From Paenibacillus tritici (GTDB lineage Bacteria; Bacillota; Bacilli; Paenibacillales; Paenibacillaceae), in the NCBI RefSeq assembly GCF_013204885.1, contig NZ_JABMKX010000005.1:310001-374000 (forward strand): a stretch of 64,000 nt of DNA. Direction: 5' to 3'. Each line of letters opens with the position of its first letter. The stretch's first letter is position 1. Shown here one piece after another: positions 63,093 through 64,000 of this stretch. The notes under the pieces were generated by a model. The model was given only the letters and a program-made list of their open reading frames with translations, had not been told where the DNA came from and did no database searches. A program made the translations under genes and the position numbers.

Positions 63093-64000
63093 ATGACTGA
63101 ATCCACCTCTTCCAAGCCGATGTATGAGAAGATTTTTGATGAAGTGAAGGAGAGCATCCTTACGGAGGTTTATAAACCCGGAGAACGGGTTCCTTCCGAG
63201 AAAGAGCTGGCTGAAACCTATAAGGTTAGCCGTATAACCAGCAAGAAAGCACTTGAGATGCTCGCCGCCGAACGGCTGATTGTCCGCAAGCCCGGCCGCG
63301 GCTCGTTCGTAGCAGATGCTTCCACTGGGCAGCCTGACCCGGGGATGAACATCACAACCCCTGCTGCTGCCATGAAGATTCACTCCGGTGACAAAACAGT
63401 CGGCCTGATCATCACCGACTTTGGCAACAGCTACGGGACGGGGCTGATCTACGGGATGGAGCAGGCTTCACGCGACAGTGACTGCTTCCTGGTGCTGCGG
63501 AGAACCTTTGGTATTCCGGAGAATGAGGAGCAGGCGATCCAGAAGCTGCTGAAACTGGGTGTGGACGGTTTGATTATTTTTCCGGCCCAAGGCGAGTATT
63601 TCAATGCAGAAATTCTGAAGCTGGTCATCAGGCGGTTTCCGCTCGTGCTGGTAGACAGACATCTCAAAGGAGTGGCTGCGGCATCCATCAGCTCCAATAA
63701 TCTGGAGGCAGCCCTTGATGCGACGGAATATTTGTTTGACCTCGGGCATAGTCATATTTCATTTCTGTCTCCGCCTCCCGTGGATACCACTGCCGTGGAG
63801 GACCGGATTGAGGGCTTCATTCAAGCCCATGCCCAGCGGGGAGTTGTGGTGGACAAGGAACTGTGGGTCAGTGATTTAACCTCGACGCTGCCAAAGTCTT
63901 TTAATACAGATAATATTGAACGGGACCTCTCGCGGCTTGTAACCCATCTGCAGAGCCATCCGTCAATCACGGCGTTATTTGCCATTGAATACAATATCGC
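63093..64000 (+). CDS. GntR-headed, LacI-type sensor regulator (AraR-like), 3' end outside window
   Basis: The 302 visible codons have an N-terminal GntR winged helix (ILTEVYKPGERVPSEKELAE, then YKVSRITSKKALEML and KPGRGSFVA) joined to a LacI/periplasmic-binding-protein-like sensor (VGLIITDFGNSYGTGLIYGM, GVDGLIIFPAQGEYF, LVLVDRHLKG, LGHSHISFLS). This is the AraR architecture. AGGGGA at 63076-63081 lies 11 bases before ATG 63093, and other nearby ATGs are out of frame. It may control the GH88/ABC operon or genes beyond the window. It stays open to the window end. Confidence 0.88.
   Translation, partial: MTESTSSKPMYEKIFDEVKESILTEVYKPGERVPSEKELAETYKVSRITSKKALEMLAAERLIVRKPGRGSFVADASTGQPDPGMNITTPAAAMKIHSGDKTVGLIITDFGNSYGTGLIYGMEQASRDSDCFLVLRRTFGIPENEEQAIQKLLKLGVDGLIIFPAQGEYFNAEILKLVIRRFPLVLVDRHLKGVAAASISSNNLEAALDATEYLFDLGHSHISFLSPPPVDTTAVEDRIEGFIQAHAQRGVVVDKELWVSDLTSTLPKSFNTDNIERDLSRLVTHLQSHPSITALFAIEYNI

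Noticed and set aside
1..64000. Transposases, integrases, prophage genes, tRNA or rRNA
   Set aside because: None was recognised, so the accessory appearance of 3511-7830 rests only on composition and the duplicated DUF218 end.

Overview
The window looks like a chromosomal stretch of a Paenibacillus-type Firmicute. The grounds are medium GC, strong Shine-Dalgarno sequences with frequent GTG and TTG starts, S-layer-homology (SLH) exoproteins, YesM/YesN two-component pairs beside sugar ABC transporters, several GntR/LacI-controlled sugar loci, and a receptor-propeptide quorum-sensing pair of the kind known from Paenibacillus. No rRNA, tRNA, CRISPR array, transposase or prophage module was recognised.

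Layout. (1) 1-3510: end of a polysaccharide/nucleotide-sugar operon: a UDP-glucuronate epimerase tail, rmlA, rmlC, rmlB and a DUF218 membrane protein. (2) 3511-7830: an accessory-looking, partly AT-rich insert with an NTF2-like protein, a divergent WYL regulator, and a complete XRE-TPR receptor plus 47-aa secreted propeptide locus (RRNPP/Alo-like quorum sensing). A second copy of the DUF218 C-terminal coding end lies just after this locus. (3) 7831-15830: two large SLH surface proteins. (4) 15860-20982: a dual-kinase hybrid sensor, an EamA transporter and a metallophosphoesterase, all on the minus strand. (5) 20983-22268: about 1.3 kb without a credible gene, carrying 30-bp and 24-bp tandem repeats. 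(6) 22269-34628: a DeoR regulator, then a beta-1,2-glucooligosaccharide (sophorooligosaccharide) locus. It has GH3 glucosidase and GH94-type phosphorylase leftward, and ABC permeases, binding protein, LacI regulator and an isomerase rightward. Two identical inverted operators sit between the two arms. (7) 34687-36267: a small protein and a secreted beta-propeller. (8) 36335-51325: a 15-kb catabolic island resembling fructoselysine (Frl) and fructose-asparagine (Fra) Amadori-product pathways. It has two GntR/UTRA regulators, two FrlD-like kinases, an FrlC-like epimerase, a Dcu-family permease, an amino-acid-type ABC importer, an MFS transporter, malic enzyme and a FraB-like deglycase. (9) 51326-53260: small proteins and a 51-bp tandem repeat array. 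(10) 53444-64000: a CUT1 oligosaccharide importer, a YesN/YesM pair, a deacetylase-like protein, a GH88 unsaturated uronyl hydrolase, and the start of a GntR/LacI chimeric regulator.

How the parts fit. In the sophorooligosaccharide locus the importer feeds the phosphorylase and glucosidase, and the LacI protein probably acts on the twin operators. In the Amadori-like island an imported glycated amino acid would be phosphorylated and cleaved by the deglycase to glucose-6-phosphate and an amino acid. The Dcu permease and malic enzyme suggest the amino acid is aspartate or asparagine. Three promoters in that island share the motif ATATGACAACATAT, two of them with identical promoter-operator geometry, which points to one GntR regulon. 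The last cluster probably handles unsaturated uronic-acid oligosaccharides.

The most striking item is the quorum-sensing cassette at 5711-7376. Its promoter overlaps a dyad, the propeptide gene overlaps the receptor gene, and it ends in its own terminator.
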